A stretch of 64,000 nucleotides of DNA from Bacteroides sp. (GCA_021202275.1 JAJQDI010000015.1:523159-587158); one strand, 5' to 3'; positions 17,910-27,868 are shown, counted from the stretch's first letter. Numbers and translations: made by a program. The notes: a model not told the origin generated them from the letters alone.

Positions 17910-19043
17910 TCATTTTTTTAAGATTTTCACTATTTCACGGGCGGCACATTGCGGTGCGCCCGGAGGTCCCAGCCGTTGGCTCACCTCCCTATAGCCTTCC
18001 AGCATCTGATCCCGATAGGCAGTATCCTTTAGCAAACGCCCCAGTTCGGCATACATATTCCCAACCGTCATGGTGTCCGCTACCAGCTCCCGGACAATCT
18101 CGCGTCCGGCAATCAGGTTGACCAATGAAATATACTTTACCCGGATCAGGTGCTTTTTCAGAAAGGCGATCACCTTACCGATAGGGGTATGGTAACAAAC
18201 CACCTGCGGTACACCAAACAGGGCAGTCTCCAGCGTAGCCGTTCCTGAAGTGACCAACGCCGCCTCCGCATGTTGCAGCAACCGATAGGTCTGGTCAAAG
18301 ATCAGATGTACGGAAGTTCCACGGATAAATCTGCGGTAATACTCCGGATCGATCCCCGGCGCGCCTGCCAGCACCAGCTGATGGTCCGGGAATCTCTCAG
18401 CCGCGCGGATCATATCCGGCAGATTGTCCTTGATCTCCTGCTTCCTGCTTCCGGCCAGCAAAGCAATCACGGGTTTGTCTTCCAGTTGATTGTCCCGGCG
18501 GAAGTCCGCATCCGACCGGGGATGGGTAGCCCGATAAGCCGATACTTCATCTACTGTAGGATTGCCCACATAATGGATCGGATATTGATGCTTGTGGTAG
18601 AACTCCACCTCAAAAGGCAGGATAGAGAAGAGCTCATCCACATCCCGGCGTATATTGCGTATCCTGTACTCTTTCCAGGCCCATATCTTGGGAGAGATAT
18701 AATAAAAAACAGGGATATTCGTATGCTTCCGAACAAAGCGGGCTATACTCAGGTTGAACCCCGGATAATCCACTAAGATCACCACATCAGGCTGCCAGGC
18801 CGCGATGTCCTCTTTGCACCGCTTCATATGGGCAAAGATGGTACGCAGATTCAGCAAGACCGGAACAAATCCCATAAAAGCCAGTTCCTTGTAATGCCTG
18901 ACAAGGGTACCTCCTGCTGTCGCCATCAGATCTCCGCCCAAAAAGCGGAACTCGGCCCGGGGATCTTCCTTTTGCAGGGCAATCATCAGGTGGGAAGCAT
19001 GCAGGTCGCCCGAAGCCTCACCCACGATCAGGTAGTATTTCAT
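17910..19043 (-). CDS. lpxB: lipid-A-disaccharide synthase
   Basis: LpxB joins UDP-2,3-diacylglucosamine and lipid X to form the lipid A disaccharide at the inner face of the inner membrane (glycosyltransferase family 19). The 377-residue protein opens with the family motif GEASGDLHASHLM and has SPKIWAWKEYRIRNIRRDVD, ILPFEVEFY and a C-terminal GTATLETALFGVPQVVCYH donor-binding region. It starts 26 nt after surE on the same strand. Its presence fits a Gram-negative envelope. Confidence 0.96.
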   Translation of the reverse strand: MKYYLIVGEASGDLHASHLMIALQKEDPRAEFRFLGGDLMATAGGTLVRHYKELAFMGFVPVLLNLRTIFAHMKRCKEDIAAWQPDVVILVDYPGFNLSIARFVRKHTNIPVFYYISPKIWAWKEYRIRNIRRDVDELFSILPFEVEFYHKHQYPIHYVGNPTVDEVSAYRATHPRSDADFRRDNQLEDKPVIALLAGSRKQEIKDNLPDMIRAAERFPDHQLVLAGAPGIDPEYYRRFIRGTSVHLIFDQTYRLLQHAEAALVTSGTATLETALFGVPQVVCYHTPIGKVIAFLKKHLIRVKYISLVNLIAGREIVRELVADTMTVGNMYAELGRLLKDTAYRDQMLEGYREVSQRLGPPGAPQCAAREIVKILKK

Positions 19044-19069
19044 ATCTTCTGTTTGTTTACTTTAGAACC

Positions 19070-19867
19070 TTACTTTCCCTGAGCCCCTTCCTGCTGATCC
19101 GTTGACAGCAGATCACCGATCCGGCGCATGGCATCGTAAGCCGTCATATCTACCGTTGTAGGGGTTACCGCTATATATCCCTGGCGGATGGCCCAGTGGT
19201 CACGGGTATCATCTTCCGGATCGTGATTCACAAATTCACCGGTAAGCCAGTAATAAGGGGTGCCGTCGGCACGCGGGCAACATTCCCATTCGCGTACCCA
19301 GTTGCCCTGGGCCTGCGCGCAGACCCTGACCCCCCGGATCTTCGGCACAGCGGGCATATTCACATTCAGACAGGTCAGCGGTGGCAGACCGGCGTCCAAT
19401 ACCTTTCGCACGACCTCCTGTACAAAAGGTTCACAAGGAGTAAAATCTGCCTCCGGATCGTGAGAATCCAGGGAAAACCCAATGGAAGGAACACCGTTGA
19501 GGCAGCCTTCGATCACTACCCCCATCGTTCCGGAATAATGCACATTGACCGCCGAATTATCTCCGTGATTGATCCCGGCGACTACCAGATCCGGCTCGCG
19601 GGAAAGCACCGCATTACGAGCCAGTTTCACACAATCTGTCGGAGTACCCGAACATTGATATACGGTCAGTCCCTCCTCCTGATGCACCAGGCGATAGTGG
19701 ACAGGAGCATTCACTGTCAGCGCGCTGCCACTGCCGGAACGCGCCGAATCGGGAGCCATCACTACCAGATCGCCCAGCGGACGAAGAAAACGGATCAGTT
19801 CATTGATACCTTTTGCCGATACCCCATCATCATTAGAGACCAGGATCAACGGCTTCTTATTTTCCAT
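19070..19867 (-). CDS. surE: 5'/3'-nucleotidase SurE
   Basis: A metal-dependent survival-protein nucleotidase of 265 residues that dephosphorylates nucleoside monophosphates. The metal site is visible as NDDG (Asp13, Asp14), followed by [20 protein letters not shown] and GINHGDNSA, all diagnostic of SurE. The ATG at 19867 ([15 protein letters not shown]) gives the usual family N-terminus; a farther in-frame start at 19930 would lie upstream of the promoter box at 19900-19907. First gene of the surE-lpxB unit. Confidence 0.95.
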   Translation of the reverse strand: MENKKPLILVSNDDGVSAKGINELIRFLRPLGDLVVMAPDSARSGSGSALTVNAPVHYRLVHQEEGLTVYQCSGTPTDCVKLARNAVLSREPDLVVAGINHGDNSAVNVHYSGTMGVVIEGCLNGVPSIGFSLDSHDPEADFTPCEPFVQEVVRKVLDAGLPPLTCLNVNMPAVPKIRGVRVCAQAQGNWVREWECCPRADGTPYYWLTGEFVNHDPEDDTRDHWAIRQGYIAVTPTTVDMTAYDAMRRIGDLLSTDQQEGAQGK

Positions 19868-19899
19868 ACGACTTTTCTTTCTATTCTTTTCGATGCGTG

Positions 19900-19930
19900 C
19901 AAAAGTAGCAAAAAGAAGTGGTTCCGCCAA
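19900..19930 (-). promoter_or_regulatory. promoter of surE-lpxB
   Basis: On the minus strand, TACTTTTG (19900-19907) is a perfect TAnnTTTG with TTG(G) about 19-20 bp upstream. The leader would be about 28 nt, which fixes the SurE start at 19867. Confidence 0.65.
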
Positions 19931-20103
19931 TGAATCACTCCAGCATAAAAAGCTTTACAAACAGAGGCAACAACAAACCGGACTGTCCGCATCCCTTCCC
20001 TGTTCCGTTACAACCGGGAAAGCAACCAAGAAAAAGGTCTGTTGGCAAATCTTAATCTTCTGCAAGTGAGTGAAAACAGAGGCATCATTTCAATTTAATT
20101 ATG

Positions 20104-20111
20104 TATATTTG
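20104..20111 (+). promoter_or_regulatory. -7 box upstream of parA
   Basis: TATATTTG, a perfect TAnnTTTG, 145 nt before the parA ATG. The long leader contains two related decamers, TTATTAACAG and TTATCAACAG. Confidence 0.55.
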
Positions 20112-20148
20112 TCCGGTCAAACGGAGCAGGTCATCCGACAGGCCACAG

Positions 20149-20178
20149 TTATTAACAGATCGGGCAACTTATCAACAG
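20149..20178. repeat. two DnaA-box-like decamers in the parA leader
   Basis: TTATTAACAG (20149-20158) and TTATCAACAG (20169-20178) are directly repeated exactly 20 bp apart. Each resembles the DnaA box TTATNCACA with one or two differences. They lie downstream of the promoter box and could be regulatory or chance. Confidence 0.35.
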
Positions 20179-20255
20179 TTTTGGAAAAGTTTCCTGATTT
20201 TAGTAGGTGCTATAAGTTATTATCACTTATTTCGCAGCCAGTTAAATTCGAGAAC

Positions 20256-21023
20256 ATGGGAAAAATAATTGCTTTAGCCAATCAAAAAGGCGGTGTAGGA
20301 AAGACGACTACAACCATCAATCTTGCTGCCTCACTCGCTACACTCGAAAAAAGAGTACTGGTTGTGGATGCCGATCCGCAGGCCAATGCCTCTTCCGGAC
20401 TGGGGGTAGATATCAAACAGTCCGAATGCACGATCTATGAATGTATCATCGATCGTGCGGATGTGAATGACGCGATACACGACACGGAAATAGAATCCCT
20501 GAAAGTGATCTCCTCCCACATCAACCTGGTAGGAGCCGAAATAGAGATGCTCAACCTGCCCAACCGGGAAAAGATACTGAAAGAGGTACTCACTCCTTTG
20601 AAGGAAGAATACGATTACATCCTGATCGACTGCTCTCCTTCTTTAGGGCTGATCACTGTGAACGCGCTGACAGCGGCAGATTCTGTGATCATCCCTGTAC
20701 AGGCCGAATATTTCGCTTTGGAAGGGATCAGTAAGCTGCTGAATACGATCAAGATCATCAAGTCCAAGCTGAACCCGCGGTTAGAGATCGAAGGTTTTTT
20801 GCTGACGATGTACGATTCGCGCCTCCGGCAGGCCAATCAGATCTACGACGAGGTAAAGCGTCACTTCCAGGAACTGGTATTCCGGACGGTGATCCAGCGC
20901 AATGTCAAATTAAGTGAAGCACCCAGTTACGGACTCCCGACGATCCTGTACGACGCGGATTCGACCGGAGCCAAGAACCACCTGGCACTGGCACAGGAAT
21001 TAATCAACCGCAACAACAGCTGA
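20256..21023 (+). CDS. parA: chromosome-partitioning ATPase ParA/Soj
   Basis: A 255-residue Walker-type ATPase that forms ATP-dependent dimers on nucleoid DNA and moves ParB-parS complexes. The deviant Walker A is ANQKGGVGKTTTTINLA (residues 7-23); Walker B follows as DYILIDCSPSLG, and VVDADPQANASSGLG is the A' motif. The ATG at 20256 gives the standard N-terminus (MGKIIALANQKGG). The frame is open farther upstream to a GTG at 20070, but that would begin before the promoter box. First gene of parA-parB-DUF5683-mltD-rsh. Confidence 0.96.
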   Translation: MGKIIALANQKGGVGKTTTTINLAASLATLEKRVLVVDADPQANASSGLGVDIKQSECTIYECIIDRADVNDAIHDTEIESLKVISSHINLVGAEIEMLNLPNREKILKEVLTPLKEEYDYILIDCSPSLGLITVNALTAADSVIIPVQAEYFALEGISKLLNTIKIIKSKLNPRLEIEGFLLTMYDSRLRQANQIYDEVKRHFQELVFRTVIQRNVKLSEAPSYGLPTILYDADSTGAKNHLALAQELINRNNS

Positions 21024-21031
21024 ACACACCT

Positions 21032-21919
21032 ATGGCACAGAAAAGAAATGCATTAGGACGCGGACTCGATGCTTTGCTCTCGATGGATGAAGTAAAGACC
21101 GAAGGCTCTTCTTCCATCAACGAGATCGAGCTATCCAGGATATCGGTCAACCCCAACCAACCCCGTCGGGAATTCGATGAAACTGCTCTTCAGGAACTGG
21201 CAGACTCTATTTCCGAGATCGGCATCATACAACCGATCACGCTGCGGAAGCTGTCAGACGATGCTTATCAGATCATCGCCGGAGAACGTCGCTACCGGGC
21301 ATCCCTGAAAGCAGGTCTGAAGTCCATCCCGGCCTATATCCGTACGGCGGATGATGAGAATGTGATGGAGATGGCACTGGTAGAGAACATTCAGCGGGAA
21401 GATCTGAACTCCGTGGAAATAGCACTGGCCTATCAGCACCTGATCGAACAATATAACCTCACTCAGGAACGTCTGAGCGAACGGGTGGGTAAAAAACGAA
21501 CCACCATAGCCAACTACCTGCGCCTGCTGAAACTACCCGCGCAGATCCAGATGGCTTTGCAGAACCGGGAGATCGATATGGGACATGCCCGCGCACTCAT
21601 CACGCTGGGAGATCCCAAACTCCAGGTCAAGGTATTTGAGGAGATCATGGAAAACGGATACTCCGTAAGAAAGGTAGAAGAGATTGTGAAAACCCTCAAC
21701 GAAGGAGAACCGGTAAAAAGCGGGAACAAGCAACTGGCTCCGAAACGTTCCGGACTACCGGAAGAGTTCAACCTGCTCAAGGAGCAACTCTCCGGATTCT
21801 TCCAGACGAAGGTACAACTGACCTGCTCCGAAAAAGGAAAAGGAAAGATCAGTATTCCCTTTGGCAGTGAAGAAGAACTGGAACGTATCATTGAGATATT
21901 AGATACATTAAAAAAATAG
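21032..21919 (+). CDS. parB: chromosome-partitioning protein ParB
   Basis: A parS-binding CTPase clamp of 295 residues. The CTP-binding domain holds NPNQPRREFDE and GERRYRA (the GERRxRA motif). The central helix-turn-helix reads LTQERLSERVGKKRTTIANY, and the C-terminal dimerisation domain ends in EEELERIIEILDTLKK. It starts 8 nt after parA, and its stop codon abuts the next ATG. No clear parS palindrome was noticed nearby by eye. Confidence 0.95.
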   Translation: MAQKRNALGRGLDALLSMDEVKTEGSSSINEIELSRISVNPNQPRREFDETALQELADSISEIGIIQPITLRKLSDDAYQIIAGERRYRASLKAGLKSIPAYIRTADDENVMEMALVENIQREDLNSVEIALAYQHLIEQYNLTQERLSERVGKKRTTIANYLRLLKLPAQIQMALQNREIDMGHARALITLGDPKLQVKVFEEIMENGYSVRKVEEIVKTLNEGEPVKSGNKQLAPKRSGLPEEFNLLKEQLSGFFQTKVQLTCSEKGKGKISIPFGSEEELERIIEILDTLKK

Positions 21920-22852
21920 ATGACCATCTTATACAGATTGAAGAAAATACCCTTACGGCTGGCCCTGCTCCTCTGTGTGATACAGTGGGCAGGGATCGTT
22001 GTGTATGCCCAGGAGCCTGTTGAGCAGGATACGCAAAGGTGGATCGACCGGAATACGGAAGATCCGGAAGAGGAACCCCGGGAGCAACCTGGCCTGCTCA
22101 ACGACACGGTAGGCGTGAACAGAAGATACTGGGAACGTACCCTCGAACACGAAGGTGCTCCGGTAGACAGTGCCACCATAGACAGTCTGAGAGGAGACCG
22201 CCGTGTGCCGGGCCCTTTCCTGACCCCGGAAGAGGCAGACAGCATTGCCGTACGGGATAGCATAGCCGTTATGAACCAGGTGAACCTCGAAGGGGTAGAC
22301 GGCTCCGTGATCTTGGATATCGATGAGCTGGCAGTGGACAGCCTGGCACCTGTCCCTTCGGGAAAAGTATGGATACCCAACTCCACCAAATCCACCTGGC
22401 TGGCATTGGTGATCCCCGGAGGAGGACAGATCTACAACCGCAAGTACTGGAAACTACCCATCATCTATGGGGGATTTGCGGGATGTGCCTATGCACTGTC
22501 CTGGAATACCCAGATGTATAAAGACTATTCACAGGCCTATGTAGACCTACTCGACAACGATCCGAATACAAATAGTTTCCTGGATCTGCTGCCTCCGAAC
22601 TACAGTTACAACGAGGCGCAACTGGCAGAATTATTGCGAAAACGCAAAGATCGCTTTCGTCGTTACCGGGATATGAGTATCTTTGCGTTTATCGGAGTGT
22701 ATCTGATCTCGGTGATTGACGCCTATGTAGACGCGGAATTATCCGACTTTGATATAACTCCCGACCTGAGTATGCGTGTAGGGTTGACTCTGATGAATGA
22801 GCCGACGTCCAACGCGCGCGCGTTCGGTATACAATGTAGTGTGACATTTTAA
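21920..22852 (+). CDS. DUF5683 family protein
   Basis: A 310-residue predicted envelope protein. A signal peptide or N-terminal anchor (residues 1-30, ending VYAQ) leads an acidic, proline-rich linker to about residue 150. The DUF5683 core follows: KSTWLALVIPGGGQIYNRKYWK, a hydrophobic helix (LPIIYGGFAGCAYAL), a charged segment and a second helix (FAFIGVYLISVIDAYVDA). Its function is unknown. The ATG directly abuts the parB stop, and the gene's place between parB and mltD is conserved in Bacteroidales. Confidence 0.85.
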   Translation: MTILYRLKKIPLRLALLLCVIQWAGIVVYAQEPVEQDTQRWIDRNTEDPEEEPREQPGLLNDTVGVNRRYWERTLEHEGAPVDSATIDSLRGDRRVPGPFLTPEEADSIAVRDSIAVMNQVNLEGVDGSVILDIDELAVDSLAPVPSGKVWIPNSTKSTWLALVIPGGGQIYNRKYWKLPIIYGGFAGCAYALSWNTQMYKDYSQAYVDLLDNDPNTNSFLDLLPPNYSYNEAQLAELLRKRKDRFRRYRDMSIFAFIGVYLISVIDAYVDAELSDFDITPDLSMRVGLTLMNEPTSNARAFGIQCSVTF

Positions 22853-22874
22853 AGAAAGATAGAGAAAGGTTATC

Positions 22875-24158
22875 ATGAGAAAGACATGTTCCATCTGGTT
22901 CCTGTTGAGCCTATTCCTGCTGAGCCCGGTCGGTGCCCAGGAGCAGAGCGTGGATGTGCTGATCCGGGAAAACGGCACCGAAAAACACGAGATCATTCAA
23001 CTTCCGGTCAGTATGACCTATCCGCTGGATAGTCTGCTGAGCGACTGGAAAGCAAAAAACTACATCGACCTGAGTAAGGACTGTAGCACCTCTGATGTGA
23101 ATCCGGAGTTCAGTGACTCTGTATATATAGATCGTCTCTCACGTATCCCGGCTGTCATGGAGATGCCTTACAACGAAGTGGTACGAAAGTTCATCGATAT
23201 GTACTCCGGCCGGTTGCGCAAGCATGTATCTTTCATGCTGAGCGCGTGCAATTTCTATATGCCCATCTTTGAAGAGGCATTGGATGCCTACAATCTTCCG
23301 CTGGAACTGAGATACCTGCCTATTATCGAATCTGCACTGAACCCGTCGGCCGTATCCAGAGCAGGCGCAGCCGGTCTGTGGCAATTCATGCTGAATACGG
23401 GTAAGATCTATGGGCTGGAATCGAACAGCCTGGTAGACGATCGCCGCGATCCGCTGAAAGCATCGTGGGCAGCTGCCCGGTACCTGAGTGAACTGTACGC
23501 GATCTATCGGGACTGGAACCTGGTGATCGCCGCTTACAACTGTGGCCCGGGCAATATCAACAAAGCCATCCGCAGGGCCAACGGCGAAACAGATTACTGG
23601 AAGATCTACAGTTACCTGCCCCGCGAAACACAGGGATATGTACCGGGATTTATAGCGATCAACTACATCATGACCTATTACTGCGATCATAACATCTGTC
23701 CCATGGAGACCAACATCCCTTCCGATACAGATACCATTCAAATCAACCGCAGGCTTCACTTCCAGCAAATCGCAGATCTCTGCGGCGTAGAACTGGATCA
23801 GATCAAAAGCCTCAATCCGCAATACAAAACAAATGTGATCCCGGGAGATATCAAACCCTATACACTGCGCCTTCCTCAACAACATATCAGTGCGTTCATC
23901 GATTGCCAGGATACCATCTTTACCCACCGCGCGGAGGAACTCTTCACCAACCGCAGAACCGTAGCGGTTGCCAGCAGTAGGTCCGGGTCCGGCTCTTCCG
24001 CGTCCAACAGCGGAGCTGCCTATCATACCATACGAAAGGGAGAAACCCTTTCCACGATAGCCAGACGCTATGGAGTGAAAGTGAGCCAGCTCCAGGCATG
24101 GAACAACCTGAAAGGTACAAATATCACAGCCGGTAAACGACTGAAAGTGAAACCATGA
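22875..24158 (+). CDS. mltD: membrane-bound lytic murein transglycosylase D
   Basis: A periplasmic or outer-membrane enzyme (427 residues) that cleaves peptidoglycan glycan strands to 1,6-anhydromuropeptides. A signal peptide ends near VGAQ (residue 22). The SLT domain has the catalytic Glu152 in PIIESALNPSAVSRAG, then GLWQFM and AAYNCGPGNINKAI. A Ser-rich linker leads to one C-terminal LysM domain (YHTIRKGETLSTIARRYGVK, from about residue 383). There is one LysM here, where E. coli MltD has two. Confidence 0.94.
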   Translation: MRKTCSIWFLLSLFLLSPVGAQEQSVDVLIRENGTEKHEIIQLPVSMTYPLDSLLSDWKAKNYIDLSKDCSTSDVNPEFSDSVYIDRLSRIPAVMEMPYNEVVRKFIDMYSGRLRKHVSFMLSACNFYMPIFEEALDAYNLPLELRYLPIIESALNPSAVSRAGAAGLWQFMLNTGKIYGLESNSLVDDRRDPLKASWAAARYLSELYAIYRDWNLVIAAYNCGPGNINKAIRRANGETDYWKIYSYLPRETQGYVPGFIAINYIMTYYCDHNICPMETNIPSDTDTIQINRRLHFQQIADLCGVELDQIKSLNPQYKTNVIPGDIKPYTLRLPQQHISAFIDCQDTIFTHRAEELFTNRRTVAVASSRSGSGSSASNSGAAYHTIRKGETLSTIARRYGVKVSQLQAWNNLKGTNITAGKRLKVKP

Positions 24159-24190
24159 TCCAGACGGATTATTTCCGGAGTTAAAAAAGA

Positions 24191-26467
24191 ATGAAAACAG
24201 ATCAGAACATAGCGCTACCGGGATCGGAGAACAGCAAGCTGACGGAAGAAGAGTTGATTGAACAGACCTTTCAGGAGCTTCTGAATGATTATCTGGGAAC
24301 CAAACACCGGAAGAAAGTCGACCTCATCACCAAGGCTTTCAACTTTGCCAATCAGGCACATAAAGGCATCAAACGGCAATCCGGCGAACCTTATATCATG
24401 CACCCGCTGGAAGTCGCGAAGATCGTATGCAACGAGATCGGACTGGGGTCCACATCTATATGTTCGGCCCTGCTGCACGATGTGGTTGAGGATACGGACT
24501 ATACCATAGAAGATATTGAGAATCTGTTTGGCCCGAAAATTGCCCAGATCGTAGACGGACTGACCAAAATATCGGGAGGGATCTTTGGAGATAAGGCCTC
24601 CGCGCAGGCGGAGAACTTCAAGAAGCTGCTTCTGACCATGTCCAGTGACATCCGGGTGATCCTGATCAAGATCGCCGACCGCCTGCACAACATGCGCACA
24701 CTGGGCTCACTGGCACCCAACAAACAATACAAGATTGCCGGAGAGACCCTGTATATCTACGCTCCTCTGGCCAACCGGCTCGGGCTGAACAAGATCAAGA
24801 CCGAGCTCGAAAATCTCAGTTTCAAATACGAACATCCGGAAGAATACCAGGAGATCCAGGATAAGCTGGATGCCACCGCGGCTGCCCGTGAAGAGGTATT
24901 CAACAATTTTACGGCGCCTATACGCACACAGCTTGATAAGATGGGGGTGAAATACCGCATTCTGGCGCGTATCAAGTCGGTCTATTCCATCTGGAACAAG
25001 ATGCAGACCAAACATGTGCCGTTTGAAGAGATCTACGACCTGCTGGCCGTACGTATCATCTTTGAACCGCGTTACCCGGACGAAGAGCTGAACGACTGTT
25101 TTGACATCTATGTTTCTGTCTCCCGGATATACAAGCCCCACCCCGACCGCCTGCGCGACTGGGTGAGCCACCCCAAAGCCAACGGCTACCAGGCACTGCA
25201 CGTTACACTCATGAGTACCAACGGCCAGTGGATCGAGGTACAGATCCGCAGCGAGCGGATGAATGAAGTGGCCGAACAGGGCTTTGCCGCTCACTGGAAA
25301 TACAAAGAAGGAGGCGGCAGTGAAGACGAAGGAGAACTGGAAAAATGGCTGAGTACCATCAAAGAGATACTGGATGATCCGCAACCGGATGCGATGGACT
25401 TTCTGGATACGATCAAGCTCAACCTGTTTGCCTCAGAGATCTTTGTGTTTACTCCCAAAGGAGAGATCAAAACCATGCCGCAAAACTCTACAGCACTGGA
25501 TTTCGCCTTTTCACTGCATACCGACATCGGCCGGCATTGCATCGGGGCCAAAGTAAATCACAAACTGGTACCACTCAGCCACAAGCTGCAAAGTGGCGAC
25601 CAGGTAGAGATCCTTACTTCCAAATCGCAACGGGTACAACCGCAATGGGAGGTCTTCGCCACTACGGCCCGGGCACGCGCCAAGATCGCGGCCATCCTGC
25701 GCAAAGAACGAAAGACCCATCTGAAACAAGGAGAAAAGATCTACAGCGAATTTCTTAAAAAAGAAGAGATCGATCCGGATACGGTCCACATAGATAAACT
25801 GGTCAAACTGCACAACTTCAAAAACCGGGAAGAACTTCTGGTAGGTATCGGCAACAAGACCATCACGCTGGGAGAGGTAGACAAGAACGAACTGAAAGAG
25901 CGTCAGGGAACCAACTGGAAGAAATACCTTACCTTTTCCTTTGGAGGGGGCAACAAAGATACCAAACCCAAAGAGGAGGAAAAAGAGGCAGCGGCCCAGG
26001 AGAAGATCAATACCAAGAAAATACTGAAACTCACAGAAGACAGTCTTCAGAAAAGATACACGATGGCCGATTGTTGCCACCCGATACCGGGAGACGATGT
26101 CCTGGGCTATCTGGATGAAAAAGACCGGGTCATCATTCACAAACGGCAATGTCCCGTAGCGGTAAAGCTGAAAAGCAGCTTCGGGAACCGCATCATTGCC
26201 ACTTCCTGGGATACGCACAAGTCCCTCTCTTTCCCGGTATATATTTCCGTCAAAGGCATCGACAGCATAGGCCTGCTCAACGAGATCACCCAGGTGATCT
26301 CCCGACAGTTGAATGTAAACATACGGAAACTGAGTATGGAAAGTGTAGACGGTATATTCGAAGGAAACATACAATTGTCTGTACACGATGTGGAGGATGT
26401 AAAGCAGGTGTGTAACAACCTGCTCAAAATAAAGAACGTGAAATCCGTTACGCGGGTAGAGAAATAG
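24191..26467 (+). CDS. rsh: bifunctional (p)ppGpp synthetase/hydrolase
   Basis: A long RSH protein (758 residues) that makes and degrades the alarmones ppGpp and pppGpp. The N-terminal HD hydrolase is intact (HPLEVAKIV and HDVVEDTD near residue 100), which points to a bifunctional enzyme rather than a synthetase-only RelA. The synthetase domain contains RIKSVYSIWNKM and GYQALHVTL. A TGS domain (EIFVFTPKGEIKTMP), a zinc-finger/helical region with CCHPIPGDD, and a C-terminal ACT domain (VKGIDSIGLLNEITQVIS) follow. Last gene of the par-mlt unit. Confidence 0.96.
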   Translation: MKTDQNIALPGSENSKLTEEELIEQTFQELLNDYLGTKHRKKVDLITKAFNFANQAHKGIKRQSGEPYIMHPLEVAKIVCNEIGLGSTSICSALLHDVVEDTDYTIEDIENLFGPKIAQIVDGLTKISGGIFGDKASAQAENFKKLLLTMSSDIRVILIKIADRLHNMRTLGSLAPNKQYKIAGETLYIYAPLANRLGLNKIKTELENLSFKYEHPEEYQEIQDKLDATAAAREEVFNNFTAPIRTQLDKMGVKYRILARIKSVYSIWNKMQTKHVPFEEIYDLLAVRIIFEPRYPDEELNDCFDIYVSVSRIYKPHPDRLRDWVSHPKANGYQALHVTLMSTNGQWIEVQIRSERMNEVAEQGFAAHWKYKEGGGSEDEGELEKWLSTIKEILDDPQPDAMDFLDTIKLNLFASEIFVFTPKGEIKTMPQNSTALDFAFSLHTDIGRHCIGAKVNHKLVPLSHKLQSGDQVEILTSKSQRVQPQWEVFATTARARAKIAAILRKERKTHLKQGEKIYSEFLKKEEIDPDTVHIDKLVKLHNFKNREELLVGIGNKTITLGEVDKNELKERQGTNWKKYLTFSFGGGNKDTKPKEEEKEAAAQEKINTKKILKLTEDSLQKRYTMADCCHPIPGDDVLGYLDEKDRVIIHKRQCPVAVKLKSSFGNRIIATSWDTHKSLSFPVYISVKGIDSIGLLNEITQVISRQLNVNIRKLSMESVDGIFEGNIQLSVHDVEDVKQVCNNLLKIKNVKSVTRVEK

Positions 26468-26503
26468 ATCCCCACCTTCGGGCACAGGAAACAGAGAAAA
26501 GGG

Positions 26504-26848
26504 TTAGCGATCGTCTAACTCTTTTTTTATGCTGAGAAGTTCTTCCCGGATCTCTTTCAGGCGGTTGATCACTTCAAAGTTACGCACGGTAGACTCCTTG
26601 TTGTCTTTCAGCTTCCGGCGCGCTCCCTCCAGCGTCATGCCGCGCTCTTTCACCAGATGATAGATCAACCGGATAGCCTCTATATCTTCCTGGCGATACT
26701 GACGCGTACCTTTATTGTTCTTTCGGGGAGTGATCTGCGGGAATTCCTTCTCCCAGAAACGCAACAAAGATTCGTTGACCCGGAACATCCGGGCCACCTC
26801 TCCTATCGAATAATAAAGTTTCAACTCCTTTTGAGGCTTATACGCCAT
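26504..26848 (-). CDS. MerR-family transcriptional regulator
   Basis: A 114-residue DNA-binding protein. The MerR winged helix-turn-helix spans about residues 11-80: YYSIGEVARMFRVNESLLRFW, then GTRQYRQEDIEAIRLIYHLV. A short C-terminal coiled coil would mediate dimerisation. There is no effector-binding domain and no metal-binding cysteine, so it belongs to the short MerR type found beside the M23 peptidase in Bacteroidales. It lies 20 nt downstream of that gene and is probably cotranscribed with it. Targets are unknown. Confidence 0.9.
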   Translation of the reverse strand: MAYKPQKELKLYYSIGEVARMFRVNESLLRFWEKEFPQITPRKNNKGTRQYRQEDIEAIRLIYHLVKERGMTLEGARRKLKDNKESTVRNFEVINRLKEIREELLSIKKELDDR

Positions 26849-26868
26849 ACATCCTTCTCATAAACAGA

Positions 26869-27837
26869 TCAATCAAACACTTTTCCATGATTCGCGGCGA
26901 TCTGGATCATTTTCTCGTAATCCTCCGCACTCAGATCCATGAAATAATAATTCACCGGATTGACTACTTCACCGCGGTAATGTACTTCATAGTGCAGGTG
27001 AGGACCTGTACTCTTTCCGGTACTGCCGACCCCACCGATCACTTCACCACAGACCACCTTCTTCCCCGGTTTGGTACGGAAATCCTGCAAATGGGCATAC
27101 ATGGTCTGGTACCCGAACCCATGATCGATCACAATCGTATTCCCATATCCTGTCTGCCATCCCATCTTCACGATCGTACCGTCGCCCGTGGCATATACCT
27201 CCGTTCCGGAATGAGCGGCAAAGTCCATCCCACTATGGAACTTGGGAGTCCCGTAGATCGGATCGATACGCATACCAAACCCGGAAGCGGTCTGACGCAG
27301 GTCTTTATTGGAAATGGGCTGTATAGCAGGTATGCAACGAAGCATTTCTTCGTGATTCTTACTCATCTCCACCACATCGTCAAAAGACCTGGATTGGATA
27401 TAGAGTTGTTTCTGCAAGAGGTCCATTTTCTGTGTGGTGTGAACCACCAGTTCGGAATTGGCCATATTCATCAGGTATTCGTACCTGTTCGTACCTCCAT
27501 AGCCTGCATTACGGATGGCACTGGGCACCGGATCGGCCTGGAACAGGACACGATACAGGTTATCGTCCCGCTGCTGAATGTCCTGCAATACCCCCAGCGC
27601 CTCGTCCAACTGCCTCGACAGGACATTGTATTGGGCTTGCAGACGGCTGTTCTCTATCTGGAGCTCTTTCTCCGAAGGAGAGCCGAAGATAAACAATAAG
27701 ATCAGAAAACTGGCTGCCCCCAGTCCCATACCGACGAACAACCGCCGCAGGATGCTCATGGCCCGCTGACGCACAGTCGGATAGATCCGGTCATAAGTCT
27801 GTGTCCGGGGGTTGTAGATATAGTAGACTTTGCGCAT
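26869..27837 (-). CDS. M23 (LytM) family metallopeptidase
   Basis: A cell-wall hydrolase or divisome factor of 322 residues. A cytosolic stub (residues 1-28) precedes one membrane helix (ILRRLFVGMGLGAASFLILLF region) and a coiled coil (about 50-95), with the LytM domain at about 190-300 in the periplasm. The zinc ligands are present (HSGMDFAAHSG and GPHLHYEVH), as is the TMYAHL motif, so it should be an active endopeptidase rather than a degenerate LytM activator. Divergent from alaS; cotranscribed with the MerR gene. Confidence 0.93.
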   Translation of the reverse strand: MRKVYYIYNPRTQTYDRIYPTVRQRAMSILRRLFVGMGLGAASFLILLFIFGSPSEKELQIENSRLQAQYNVLSRQLDEALGVLQDIQQRDDNLYRVLFQADPVPSAIRNAGYGGTNRYEYLMNMANSELVVHTTQKMDLLQKQLYIQSRSFDDVVEMSKNHEEMLRCIPAIQPISNKDLRQTASGFGMRIDPIYGTPKFHSGMDFAAHSGTEVYATGDGTIVKMGWQTGYGNTIVIDHGFGYQTMYAHLQDFRTKPGKKVVCGEVIGGVGSTGKSTGPHLHYEVHYRGEVVNPVNYYFMDLSAEDYEKMIQIAANHGKVFD

Positions 27838-27868
27838 ATCAAAGAAAATAATTCACTGATTAGTGGGG

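Noticed and set aside
20070..20255. N-terminal extension of ParA from GTG 20070
   Set aside because: It begins before the promoter box at 20104, and the family starts at MGKIIALANQKGG.
20100..20255. Replication origin
   Set aside because: Two imperfect DnaA-like boxes and no AT-rich unwinding cluster or dnaA/dnaN nearby are too little.
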